From JBCCZC01 sp039188505 (lineage in GTDB: Bacteria > Pseudomonadota > Gammaproteobacteria > Xanthomonadales > SZUA-38), in assembly GCA_039188505.1 (NCBI GenBank), contig JBCCZC010000033.1:1-23481 (forward strand): a DNA stretch of 23,481 nucleotides, given 5' to 3'. Of the stretch, positions 11,300-17,819 are shown piece after piece (positions within the stretch are counted from its first letter, which is position 1; each line of letters opens with the position of its first letter). A model generated the notes under the pieces. The model had not been told where the DNA came from and searched no databases. It saw nothing but the letters and a program-made list of their open reading frames with translations. The translations under genes were made by a program, and so were the position numbers.

Positions 11300-11570
11300 C
11301 GCGAACACCCTTCCAGAAGGCCACGCGCCCGCGAATCTCCGCCGCAGCCGGCTTGGGCTCGGCGTAGTACCAGGCCGCGGTGCCGTTCACCTGGTCGCCG
11401 ACGATCACATCGTAGTAGTTCGCCGTCCCCTTCCAGCCGCAGACCGTCGTGTGGTCGCTGGCGCGGAAGTGCTCGCTACGCAGCGAATCCGCCGGAAAAT
11501 AGTGGTTGCCGTCGACCACGACCGTATCGTCGCTCTCTGCAATGACGGTGCCGTTCCATTGCGCCTTCAT
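11289..11570 (-). CDS. DUF427-domain protein
   Basis: This 93-residue single-domain protein shows typical DUF427 patterns: MKAQWNGTVIAESDDTVVV, a Tyr-Phe-Pro segment, and CGWKGTANYYDVIV followed by AAWYYAEP. DUF427 proteins are small, widespread and of unsettled function. The start is ATG 11570, supported by AGGAG at 11583-11579; a longer in-frame start at 11612 adds residues without family support. The 3' end overlaps the oxidoreductase gene on the other strand by 11 bp. Confidence 0.9.
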   Translation of the reverse strand: MKAQWNGTVIAESDDTVVVDGNHYFPADSLRSEHFRASDHTTVCGWKGTANYYDVIVGDQVNGTAAWYYAEPKPAAAEIRGRVAFWKGVRVTD

Positions 11571-11654
11571 GGCTGCTTCTCCTGCTGGTGTACTGCGAGC
11601 GTGCCCCGACACCCGTCGGGACCTCGTGAGGGACCCGATCTACCGCGAGAGCAC

Positions 11655-11663
11655 TGGTAGAAT
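11655..11663 (+). promoter_or_regulatory. Extended -10 promoter; transcript likely starts at the ATG
   Basis: TGGTAGAAT combines the extended -10 TGn with TAGAAT (5 of 6 consensus positions). The expected transcription start, about 7 nt downstream, coincides with ATG 11670, suggesting a leaderless mRNA. No -35 hexamer is needed for this promoter type, and none is clear. Confidence 0.5.
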
Positions 11664-11669
11664 TCCGCC

Positions 11670-12104
11670 ATGGATACGAGAGAAGACGACGGGTCCACGT
11701 TCAGCCGCTGGGCGCTGCTCCGGGACCTCCTGAAGTTTCAGGGCAAGCTCCTGGTCGACGGTCTGCGCGACCTGGCGCTCAGCCCCCTGAGCATCATCGC
11801 GGTCGCCTGGGGCCTGCTGACGGAACGGCGGCGTCCCGATCGCCATTTCCGGGACCTCGTGGACTTCGGCGCGCGATCGGAACGCTGGATCAACCTGTTC
11901 GGTCAGCACGACCGGGAGGATGCGGAGCCGGGCATCGACGAGCTGTTCGGCCGCCTCGAGGCGCGCGTGCTCGAGCAGTATGAACGCGGCGGGATGACGG
12001 CCCAGGCGAAGGAGGCCATCGACCGCGCCTTCGACCGGCTTCAGGATCACATCGACCCGATCGACGAAACGCCTCAGTCCGAGGGTCGGTCCGCCGCCGA
12101 CTGA
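11670..12104 (+). CDS. Hypothetical protein with amphipathic N-terminal helix
   Basis: This 144-residue protein has a helical N-terminal half (RWALLRDLLKFQGKLLVDG, then the weakly hydrophobic SPLSIIAVAWGLL at about residues 38-50) and a charged helical C-terminal half (DELFGRLEARVLEQY, AIDRAFDRLQDHID). It looks like a peripheral or single-pass inner-membrane protein. It has the character of a conserved hypothetical of gammaproteobacteria, but I cannot name a family with certainty. No Shine-Dalgarno sequence precedes ATG 11670, while an extended -10 ends 6 nt upstream. The 3' end overlaps the convergent redoxin gene by 31 bp. Confidence 0.75.
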   Translation: MDTREDDGSTFSRWALLRDLLKFQGKLLVDGLRDLALSPLSIIAVAWGLLTERRRPDRHFRDLVDFGARSERWINLFGQHDREDAEPGIDELFGRLEARVLEQYERGGMTAQAKEAIDRAFDRLQDHIDPIDETPQSEGRSAAD

Positions 12105-13423
12105 TCCGGCGCGGTGGCGACCATCGCGGCCAGCTGATCGCGCAGCTCGGCGACGACCTCGTCATGGTGCGTTCCGGTCCCGGGGCCCGCGAAGCCGGAG
12201 TGGATCGCCACTACCGTGTGCGACGCGTCGAGGAACAGCGTCGTCGGGTAGGCGAAGACCTGATCCACGAAGCCGAGGGCCTCGGCGGCGTCCACCTTGT
12301 CCGACGTTCCCGCGAGCAGGAGCGGGTAATCGATACCGTGGCGTTCGGCGTAGCGACGGACCATGTCACGATCGCGGCTTACGTCCCCCGTGTACTCGAA
12401 GGCCAGGCCGACGAAGCCGAGCCCCTGGGGCGCGAATTCGCGGTGCCAGTCAGCCATGAGCGGCGCTTCGTCGTTGCAGTTGGGGCACCAGGTACCGAAG
12501 AGATTCACCACCACCGGCCGGCCGGCAAAGGCCGGATCTTCCAGAGAAACCGCCGCCCCATCGACGTTCTCGAAGCGAAATGCGATGCGGCCGTCGTCGG
12601 TCGTTACGGCGACGTGATCCCATGAGTCCGGTAGCGCCGCCGCCTCGTTGCGCTGGGCGGTCCACGTCGCATGGTAGGTGTCGCGGGACCAGAAATCGCC
12701 GGTCAGTCCGCCGCTGGCGTCGACCGCCGCGGCGAACAGGAATGCGTGGGCGCCATCGAACGTGGAGAGGCGCAGGTGGCCGTTCTCGAAGCTGCCTTCG
12801 AGGAAGCGGTAGTCGCCGGTCGGCGTCAGAAATGTCCCGGCGACATGCGCGTCGGTCTGCACGAATTCGCCGACCGCCGGCTCCTCCTTGCCGTCGTCGT
12901 CGACGAAGGTCACCGCCCAGCGTCCCGAGATGTCCGCGGGAGCGTCGGCCACGGCGGCCTCCGTCGTCGGCAGGAAGCGTGCGGCGATGCCGCGGGTCGC
13001 GGTGAACGGCAGCTCCGAGTCGACCCCGCCGGCCGCGGTCTTGCGCCAGCGTCCCCGCAGGACGGACGCGTCGGTCGAGACCTCGGCCTCGATCTCGGCG
13101 TCGTACCAATCGTAGCGGAGCATGATGCCGTCGCCGACGCGCTCGACGGTGCTGAAGGGAACCCGCTCGGTACCGTTCATGACCGCAGCGCGGTAGTCGC
13201 CGGGTTCGCCCTCGATCAGGAGCTGGAAGGGCAGCTCGCCGCCGGGCGAACTCAGCACGGCCCGCCACTCGCCTGCCAGGGACGGCGCCGGCTCGGGCTC
13301 CGGCGAGGTCGCGGTCGGAGCGGCCGGCTCCGGCGCCTGTGAGCACGCCGCGAGGAACACCAGGGCTGCGAGCGCCGGACGTAGGGCGCGGGGGACGGAA
13401 TTCGCGTTCGACATGAGCACCAT
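12074..13423 (-). CDS. TlpA/thioredoxin-fold lipoprotein with duplicated N-terminal module
   Basis: This 449-residue exported protein has a lipobox FLAAC (Cys27), so it is probably lipid-anchored in the envelope. A Pro/Glu linker follows. Then come two similar beta-rich modules of about 95 residues: 48-146 starting with GEWRAV, and 164-258 starting with SGRWAV. The C-terminal TlpA-like thioredoxin domain (about 285-440) has the active site WCPNC at 312-316 and a cis-Pro segment AYPTTLFLD. The expected role is periplasmic thiol-disulfide exchange; the N-terminal modules may bind a client. Start ATG 13423 has only weak GGA upstream, and ATG 13414 is an alternative. It lies 45 bp after the Nudix gene, probably in one transcript. 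Confidence 0.87.
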   Translation of the reverse strand: MVLMSNANSVPRALRPALAALVFLAACSQAPEPAAPTATSPEPEPAPSLAGEWRAVLSSPGGELPFQLLIEGEPGDYRAAVMNGTERVPFSTVERVGDGIMLRYDWYDAEIEAEVSTDASVLRGRWRKTAAGGVDSELPFTATRGIAARFLPTTEAAVADAPADISGRWAVTFVDDDGKEEPAVGEFVQTDAHVAGTFLTPTGDYRFLEGSFENGHLRLSTFDGAHAFLFAAAVDASGGLTGDFWSRDTYHATWTAQRNEAAALPDSWDHVAVTTDDGRIAFRFENVDGAAVSLEDPAFAGRPVVVNLFGTWCPNCNDEAPLMADWHREFAPQGLGFVGLAFEYTGDVSRDRDMVRRYAERHGIDYPLLLAGTSDKVDAAEALGFVDQVFAYPTTLFLDASHTVVAIHSGFAGPGTGTHHDEVVAELRDQLAAMVATAPDQSAADRPSD

Positions 13424-13468
13424 CTATTCCGGAGAGGCCGCTACCCTACACGGTCGGCCGTGAAGTCG

Positions 13469-13987
13469 TCATCCGCAGCGCGCGAGGTACCAGAGTCCGC
13501 TCAGCACCTTGGGATCGACGAGGTCCCCAGCCTCGAAGCGGGCCTGGATCCAGTCACCCATGGCGGCAATCGGCACGAGATGGACGGTGATGTTCTCGCC
13601 TGCCGTACCGCCACCGGGGCCGATCCGCTCCGTCTTCGGGGCGATGAAGAAGTCGATGAGCTCGCTCGTCAGACCGGCGCTGCTGGGACCGCGGCCCACG
13701 TGAACCAGCTCGAGGGCGCGAAAACCCGTCTCCTCCTCCAGCTCGCGCCGGGCAGCGGTCGCGAGGCTTTCCTCCGTGGTGCCGGGCTCATCGCCCGCAA
13801 GCCCCGCCGGAAGCTCGAAGACGGCGGCCCGAACGGGCGGCCGGAACTGCTCGGTGAGGATCAGTTCCCGTGCCGGCGTGAGTGCTGCGATCGTCACGAC
13901 GCCGGTGGCGTTGGTACGCTCACAGTATTCCCAGCGTTCCCGCTCCCGGAGCGCGAGAAAGCGGCCTTCATGCAGCGATCGGACCAT
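13469..13987 (-). CDS. Nudix hydrolase (ADP-ribose pyrophosphatase-like)
   Basis: This 172-residue protein has the Nudix catalytic core AARRELEEETGF (about residues 78-89). The preceding part GLAGDEPGTTEE is slightly longer than the classic spacing, as often seen in the NUDT5/ADP-ribose pyrophosphatase group. FELPAG just before it also fits that group. Such enzymes split nucleoside diphosphates linked to another moiety; the substrate here is not determinable by eye. Start ATG 13987 has GGAG about 8 nt upstream. A candidate -10 (TTAGACT) lies 21 nt before the start. The redoxin lipoprotein gene follows after 45 bp. Confidence 0.9.
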   Translation of the reverse strand: MVRSLHEGRFLALRERERWEYCERTNATGVVTIAALTPARELILTEQFRPPVRAAVFELPAGLAGDEPGTTEESLATAARRELEEETGFRALELVHVGRGPSSAGLTSELIDFFIAPKTERIGPGGGTAGENITVHLVPIAAMGDWIQARFEAGDLVDPKVLSGLWYLARCG

Positions 13988-14000
13988 GGAACTCTCCTGC

Positions 14001-14014
14001 TCCGTCCAGTCTAA
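14001..14014 (-). promoter_or_regulatory. Candidate -10 and start region of the Nudix gene
   Basis: The minus strand reads TTAGACTGGACGGA, almost the same 14-mer as before parA (20992-21005). TAGACT would be the -10, and the motif ends 13 nt upstream of the start codon. No convincing -35 is seen. Confidence 0.4.
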
Positions 14015-14020
14015 GGGGGT

Positions 14021-14068
14021 GCGCCATCTGACCTGGGCAATTCGACAATGCAGGCAGGCTGATGGCGC
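14021..14068. other. Inverted repeat between divergent promoters
   Basis: GCGCCATC (14021-14028) and GATGGCGC (14061-14068) form a perfect 8-bp inverted repeat, 32 bp apart. The arms flank the centre of the 158-bp divergent gap between the Nudix gene and the propeller-like gene. They could be operator half-sites for a shared regulator, or a chance pairing. Confidence 0.35.
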
Positions 14069-14075
14069 GGCAGGC

Positions 14076-14081
14076 TAAAAT
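14076..14081 (+). promoter_or_regulatory. Candidate -10 for the TPR/propeller gene
   Basis: TAAAAT (5 of 6 consensus positions) lies 64 nt upstream of ATG 14146. No -35 hexamer is convincing. Confidence 0.3.
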
Positions 14082-14145
14082 ACCGGGTTTTGTCGCCCGT
14101 GGTCGACGGATCCGGGCTGAAACCCAAGAACACCAGGAGTGAAAC

Positions 14146-15543
14146 ATGCGCATCCTGCTGATGCTGCTGGCCCTCGGCGGTGCTGCCGCAGGGCAAGCCC
14201 AGGAGGCCCCCGCCGCCGACGTCACCGTCGATCCCGCGGAGATGGCGGCCGCCATACGCTCGGAAACGCGGACCGACCTGCTGGTCGGCGCAGCCCTGGG
14301 CGCCTACCAGGCGAAGGACTACACGACGATGCAGCTCGTCCTCGAGCGGGTCGTCGAACTGCGCCCCTATCTCGCCGATCTGAAGTTCATGCTGGCGCGC
14401 GCCTACGCGCTGCAGGACCGCAAGACCGAGGCCTACAACACGCTGACCCAGCTCTCGCAGCAGGGTCTGAGCTTCGACATGGACGGGGACGCCGACTTCG
14501 AGAACCTCCGGGGTTTCCAGCTCTACGACTTCATCCAGGAGCAGTTCGCTCGCAACGCTGCGCCCTTCGGCGCGGCAACGACCGCGTTTCGCATCGAGGA
14601 AACGGACCTCCTGATCGAGTCCATCGCGCACGACCCGACCGGCGAGCGCTTTCTCGTCGGCAGCGTGACGACCGGGCAGATCCTGGCCATAGGCAAGAAC
14701 GGCACCCTGACGCGTTTCATCCGGCCCGATCAGGAGAACGGCCTCCTCGGCGTCACCGCCCTGGCCGTAGACGACCAGCGGGGCCGGCTCTGGGTCACCA
14801 GCACCGGATCATTGCAGGCCAGACATACGGACGAATCCATGCGCGGCGCGTCGCGCCTGCATGCGTTCGAGCTGGCGACGGGAAAACACCTTCTGACCGT
14901 TGACGCGCCGGTGAAGCCGATCCTCTTTATCGATATCGCGGTCGCAGCGGATGGCCGCCTCTTTATCGCCGACGCGACCAAGCCGATCGTCTGGGCCGTC
15001 GAAGATGCGGCTACGGACGCACCGAAGCTCGAGCCCTTCTTCAGTGGCCGCGGCCTGACCGGCATCCGGGCGCTGACGCTGGATACGGCCGGCGGCCAGC
15101 TCTATCTCGCCGACTACGAGCTCGGACTGTTCGGCATCGACCTGCAGGCGCAGCAGCTCTATCCGATCCAGATGGGCGAAATGCTGAACCTGGCGGGCAT
15201 CGACGACGTGGCCTGGTACGAGGACTCGCTCGTGCTGGTCCAGAATGGGGTCAAGCCCCGGCGCGTGCTGCGACTCCAGCTCGATCCCTCGCATCGGCGC
15301 GCGCTGCACGTGCAGGCCGTCGAGAGCGCTCACCCGTCGTTCCGGAATCCGGTCGCCGGCACCCTCGGCCCGGACGGCTTCTTCCTCATCGCGAACAGCC
15401 ATCGCAACGAGTACGACCCGCGCACGGGAAGCCCCCGGCCGGGCATCCAGCTGACGCCCCACACGGTGCTGCGCATCGACCCGACGTTCTCCTGGGACCC
15501 CCAGGGGGCCCGGGCGCCGGCGGCGACGATCATCGAGGGCTAA
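14146..15543 (+). CDS. Exported TPR plus beta-propeller-like protein
   Basis: This 465-residue protein has a signal peptide (MRILLMLLALGGAAA, probable cleavage near AQA). A helical TPR-like region at about 42-105 (LGAYQAKDYTTMQLVLERV, AYALQDRKTEAYNTL) comes first. From about 150 there are repeated beta-strand units resembling SMP-30/NHL-type propellers: HDPTGERFLVGSV, ALAVDDQRGRLWV, IAVAADGRLFIAD, LTLDTAGGQLYLADY and TLGPDGFFLIANS. Metal or catalytic residues cannot be assigned. AGGAG at 14135-14139 fixes the start. The gene is alone on its strand, and its end is 3 bp from the end of the convergent exonuclease gene. It is probably periplasmic; the function is unknown. Confidence 0.82.
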   Translation: MRILLMLLALGGAAAGQAQEAPAADVTVDPAEMAAAIRSETRTDLLVGAALGAYQAKDYTTMQLVLERVVELRPYLADLKFMLARAYALQDRKTEAYNTLTQLSQQGLSFDMDGDADFENLRGFQLYDFIQEQFARNAAPFGAATTAFRIEETDLLIESIAHDPTGERFLVGSVTTGQILAIGKNGTLTRFIRPDQENGLLGVTALAVDDQRGRLWVTSTGSLQARHTDESMRGASRLHAFELATGKHLLTVDAPVKPILFIDIAVAADGRLFIADATKPIVWAVEDAATDAPKLEPFFSGRGLTGIRALTLDTAGGQLYLADYELGLFGIDLQAQQLYPIQMGEMLNLAGIDDVAWYEDSLVLVQNGVKPRRVLRLQLDPSHRRALHVQAVESAHPSFRNPVAGTLGPDGFFLIANSHRNEYDPRTGSPRPGIQLTPHTVLRIDPTFSWDPQGARAPAATIIEG

Positions 15544-15546
15544 GAG

Positions 15547-16446
15547 TCAGCCGGGCGGCCGGAGCCCCTGGCAGCGCGAACGGAGGACCCGACCGAAGGC
15601 GAGGTGGTCGAACAGCTCGTCCACCGCGTGGAGGTCCGGTCCGCGCCAACGCAGATCGGGGGCTGGGTCCGGCAGCGGCGCGTCGCTCGAGATACCGGTG
15701 AGGCGACGCGCCAGCAGCGCGTCCTCCCGGCCGTCCACCAGCTTGCGATGTAGCGACTTGGCGCCACGAAGCGACAGGAACGGCACCTCGTCCACCCGCT
15801 CGAGTAGCGTCTTGAGGTCACCGAAATGGGCGAGCAGGCGGGCAGCGCTCTTGCCGCCGACACCGGCGACCCCGGGAATGTTGTCCACCGCGTCCCCGGT
15901 CAGGGCCAGATAGTCGGCGATCTGATCCGGCCGAACGCCGAAGCGCTCCTCCACGGCAGCGGCGCCCAGGCGGCGCTGCCGTGCAAAATCCCAGAGCTCG
16001 TCGCCCTCGTCCACCAGAAGCTGGGCGAGATCCTTGTCACTGGAAACGACCGTGATCGCGTGCCCCGCCGCCCGCTGCCGTTCCGCGAGCGTGCCGATGA
16101 GGTCGTCCGCCTCGTATTGCGCGTCCGAGAAACAGTCCATACCCAGCGCCTCGGCCACGGCGCGGCAGTGATTGAACTGCCGCCGCAGGGACTCCGGCGC
16201 GGGTTCCCGGTTGGCCTTGTAGGCGGGATAGATGTCGTTGCGAAAGGACGACTCCAGCGCCTCGTCGAAGCAGACCGCGATGTGACTGGGCCGCCGCTCC
16301 AGCACCGTGGCGAGGAAGCCTGTGAATCCGTACACGGCGTGGACGGCCTGGCCGTCACGATCCGTGAACTGCTCCGGCACCGAGTGGAAGGCGCGAAAAA
16401 CGTAGACGCTGGCGTCGACCAGCAGGGTGCGGCTCGGCTCCGTCAC
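15547..16446 (-). CDS. 5'-3' exonuclease / flap-endonuclease-like protein (ExoIX or Pol I N-domain type)
   Basis: This 299-residue protein is homologous to the 5'-nuclease domain of DNA polymerase I and to ExoIX (Xni). Expected metal-binding or catalytic elements are visible: Asp11 (LLVDAS), Asp61 (CFDEA), the YKANR motif (76-80), the acidic cluster YEADDLIGTLA (111-121), SSDKD (135-139) and GDAVDNIPG (185-193). The helix-3-turn-helix DNA-binding segment PGVAGVGGKSAARLL follows. It is longer than E. coli ExoIX (251 residues) and keeps the acidic residues of active flap nucleases. Start GTG 16446 overlaps the HNH gene stop as GTGA. A likely role is removal of RNA primers or flaps in replication and repair. 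Confidence 0.9.
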   Translation of the reverse strand: MTEPSRTLLVDASVYVFRAFHSVPEQFTDRDGQAVHAVYGFTGFLATVLERRPSHIAVCFDEALESSFRNDIYPAYKANREPAPESLRRQFNHCRAVAEALGMDCFSDAQYEADDLIGTLAERQRAAGHAITVVSSDKDLAQLLVDEGDELWDFARQRRLGAAAVEERFGVRPDQIADYLALTGDAVDNIPGVAGVGGKSAARLLAHFGDLKTLLERVDEVPFLSLRGAKSLHRKLVDGREDALLARRLTGISSDAPLPDPAPDLRWRGPDLHAVDELFDHLAFGRVLRSRCQGLRPPG

Positions 16447-17054
16447 CGGGGCGTCGCGCGGCGGTTCTCGATCCGGGCCCGCAGCGGGCTGTTGCGGGGA
16501 AAGTGCGCCAGCAGGAAATCCATCTGGTCGGCGAGGATCCGCTTGCCCTGCAGGTAGACGTACTCCGCGTGAGTCGGCACGAAGGGAATCGCGAGCAGCT
16601 GCATGCCGGCCTGCTCGGGCGTGCGTCCCGCCTTGTGGTTGTTGCAGCGCTTGCAGGCGGTGACCACGTTGCTCCAGACGTCCGCGCCGCCCTGGCTGAC
16701 GGGGGTGACGTGATCCCGGGAGAGGTCGCGGTTCATGAACAGCTCGCCGCAATACAGGCACACGTTCTCGTCGCGGCGGAAGAGCGCCCGGTTGGAAAGC
16801 GGCGGCGAGTAGTTGGGGTGGCGTCGCGACAGGTCGCCGTGCGCGCAGCGCGATGCCACGATGGCGTTGACCTCGACCCGGCTGCGCAGGCCTGTGCGCG
16901 CATTGACGCCGCCGCGGATCCGGTAGACCACGGAACCCAGGGCATAGGCAATCTGATCGAGGGAGATGAGCTTGACGGCCTGCTGGTAGTCGATCCATTC
17001 CAGCGGCATCCCAGAAACGTCTGTTCGCAGTACTTCCAGCTGCAGACTCGGCAC
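16443..17054 (-). CDS. HNH endonuclease (McrA-like)
   Basis: This roughly 203-residue HNH nuclease has zinc-binding pairs Cys99-x2-Cys102 (CLYCG) and Cys134-x2-Cys137 (CKRCN), with the HNH core Asp114-His115 (RDHVTPVS), Asn129 (WSNVV) and His140. These features point to an intact nuclease of the type found as a standalone conserved gene in many bacteria. Start GTG 17054 gives MPSLQLEVLRTDVSG; a longer frame up to 17315 would run antisense into sufT and looks artificial. It is coupled by a 4-nt overlap to the flap-nuclease-like gene downstream. Cleavage specificity and biological role are unknown. Confidence 0.9.
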   Translation of the reverse strand: MPSLQLEVLRTDVSGMPLEWIDYQQAVKLISLDQIAYALGSVVYRIRGGVNARTGLRSRVEVNAIVASRCAHGDLSRRHPNYSPPLSNRALFRRDENVCLYCGELFMNRDLSRDHVTPVSQGGADVWSNVVTACKRCNNHKAGRTPEQAGMQLLAIPFVPTHAEYVYLQGKRILADQMDFLLAHFPRNSPLRARIENRRATPR

Positions 17055-17153
17055 GACCGTCCCATCGGGGTTTTCTGTAGATGAACAGATCGCCGGGTGG
17101 AAATCAACAGCGGGAAGCCGCCGCGTCCGCCGCACCCTCGAATGGGTCACCGT

Positions 17154-17185
17154 TTGACCGACCTTTGATCGTTCGATGCTAAGCT
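17154..17185 (+). promoter_or_regulatory. Weak candidate promoter for sufT
   Basis: TTGACC (17154-17159) and TGCTAAGCT (extended -10, hexamer 17180-17185) precede sufT, but the spacer of 20 bp is longer than optimal. The 166-bp divergent gap (17055-17220) otherwise shows nothing I can assign. Confidence 0.25.
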
Positions 17186-17220
17186 TGCGCGTTACTTTGC
17201 TTGCCAGATGATGCGCATCG

Positions 17221-17772
17221 ATGTTCAGCCCGACCAGTGAACCCGTCACCTTCCAGCGTGATTGTGACGCCGTCATGATTCCGGCCGGCGACGAGGTGCA
17301 GTTGCCCACCGGCACGGTGGGTTATATCACCCAGTCGCTCGGTGGCAGCTTCACGGTCTTCGTCGAGGGGAACCTGTTCCGGATTGCCGGCGAGGACGCC
17401 GACGCGATCGGCAAGGAGCCGCTGCCGCGGCCGAAGCTGCCCGCCGATGCGACGGACGAGGACTTCGAGGCGCTGGTCTGGTCCCAGCTGGCGACCTGCT
17501 ACGACCCCGAGATTCCGGTGAACATCGTCGACCTCGGTCTGATCTACGAGTGCGCGATCGCCGGCGACGCCGGCAGCGGCCGCGACGTTGCCGTGAGCAT
17601 GACCCTGACGGCCCCGGGCTGCGGCATGGGCGACATCCTCGTCGAGGACGTACGCGCCAAGGTCGAGATGATTCCAACCGTGCGCGTCGTCGAGGTCGAA
17701 CTGACCTTCGATCCGCCCTGGAACCAGGAGATGATGTCCGAGGCAGCGCGCCTCGAAGTCGGCCTGTTCTGA
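17221..17772 (+). CDS. sufT: Iron-sulfur cluster assembly protein SufT (DUF59/MIP18 domain)
   Basis: SufT proteins help mature Fe-S clusters in the cytoplasm. The 183-residue protein has the SufT-type N-terminal extension (about residues 1-75, with QLPTGTVGYITQSLGGSFTV) and a C-terminal DUF59/MIP18 domain with YDPEIPVNIVDLGLIY (94-109) and TLTAPGCGMGD (128-138). Cys134 in that loop is the conserved cysteine of the family. ATG 17221 has no strong Shine-Dalgarno sequence. The gene is not next to other suf genes here; an M28 peptidase follows after 47 bp. Confidence 0.93.
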   Translation: MFSPTSEPVTFQRDCDAVMIPAGDEVQLPTGTVGYITQSLGGSFTVFVEGNLFRIAGEDADAIGKEPLPRPKLPADATDEDFEALVWSQLATCYDPEIPVNIVDLGLIYECAIAGDAGSGRDVAVSMTLTAPGCGMGDILVEDVRAKVEMIPTVRVVEVELTFDPPWNQEMMSEAARLEVGLF

Positions 17773-17819
17773 CCCTTCCGCCACCGCAGCGGGCCGCCGC
17801 GCACGCGCCGAGGACTTCC

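Noticed and set aside
16447..16998. Upstream extension of the flap-nuclease-like gene into the HNH gene
   Set aside because: The extension is an out-of-frame reading of the HNH gene; the family N-terminus (LLVDAS) begins right after GTG 16446.
17550..17819. In-frame extension of the M28 gene into sufT
   Set aside because: Arg/Pro-rich shadow of sufT; the signal peptide begins at ATG 17820.
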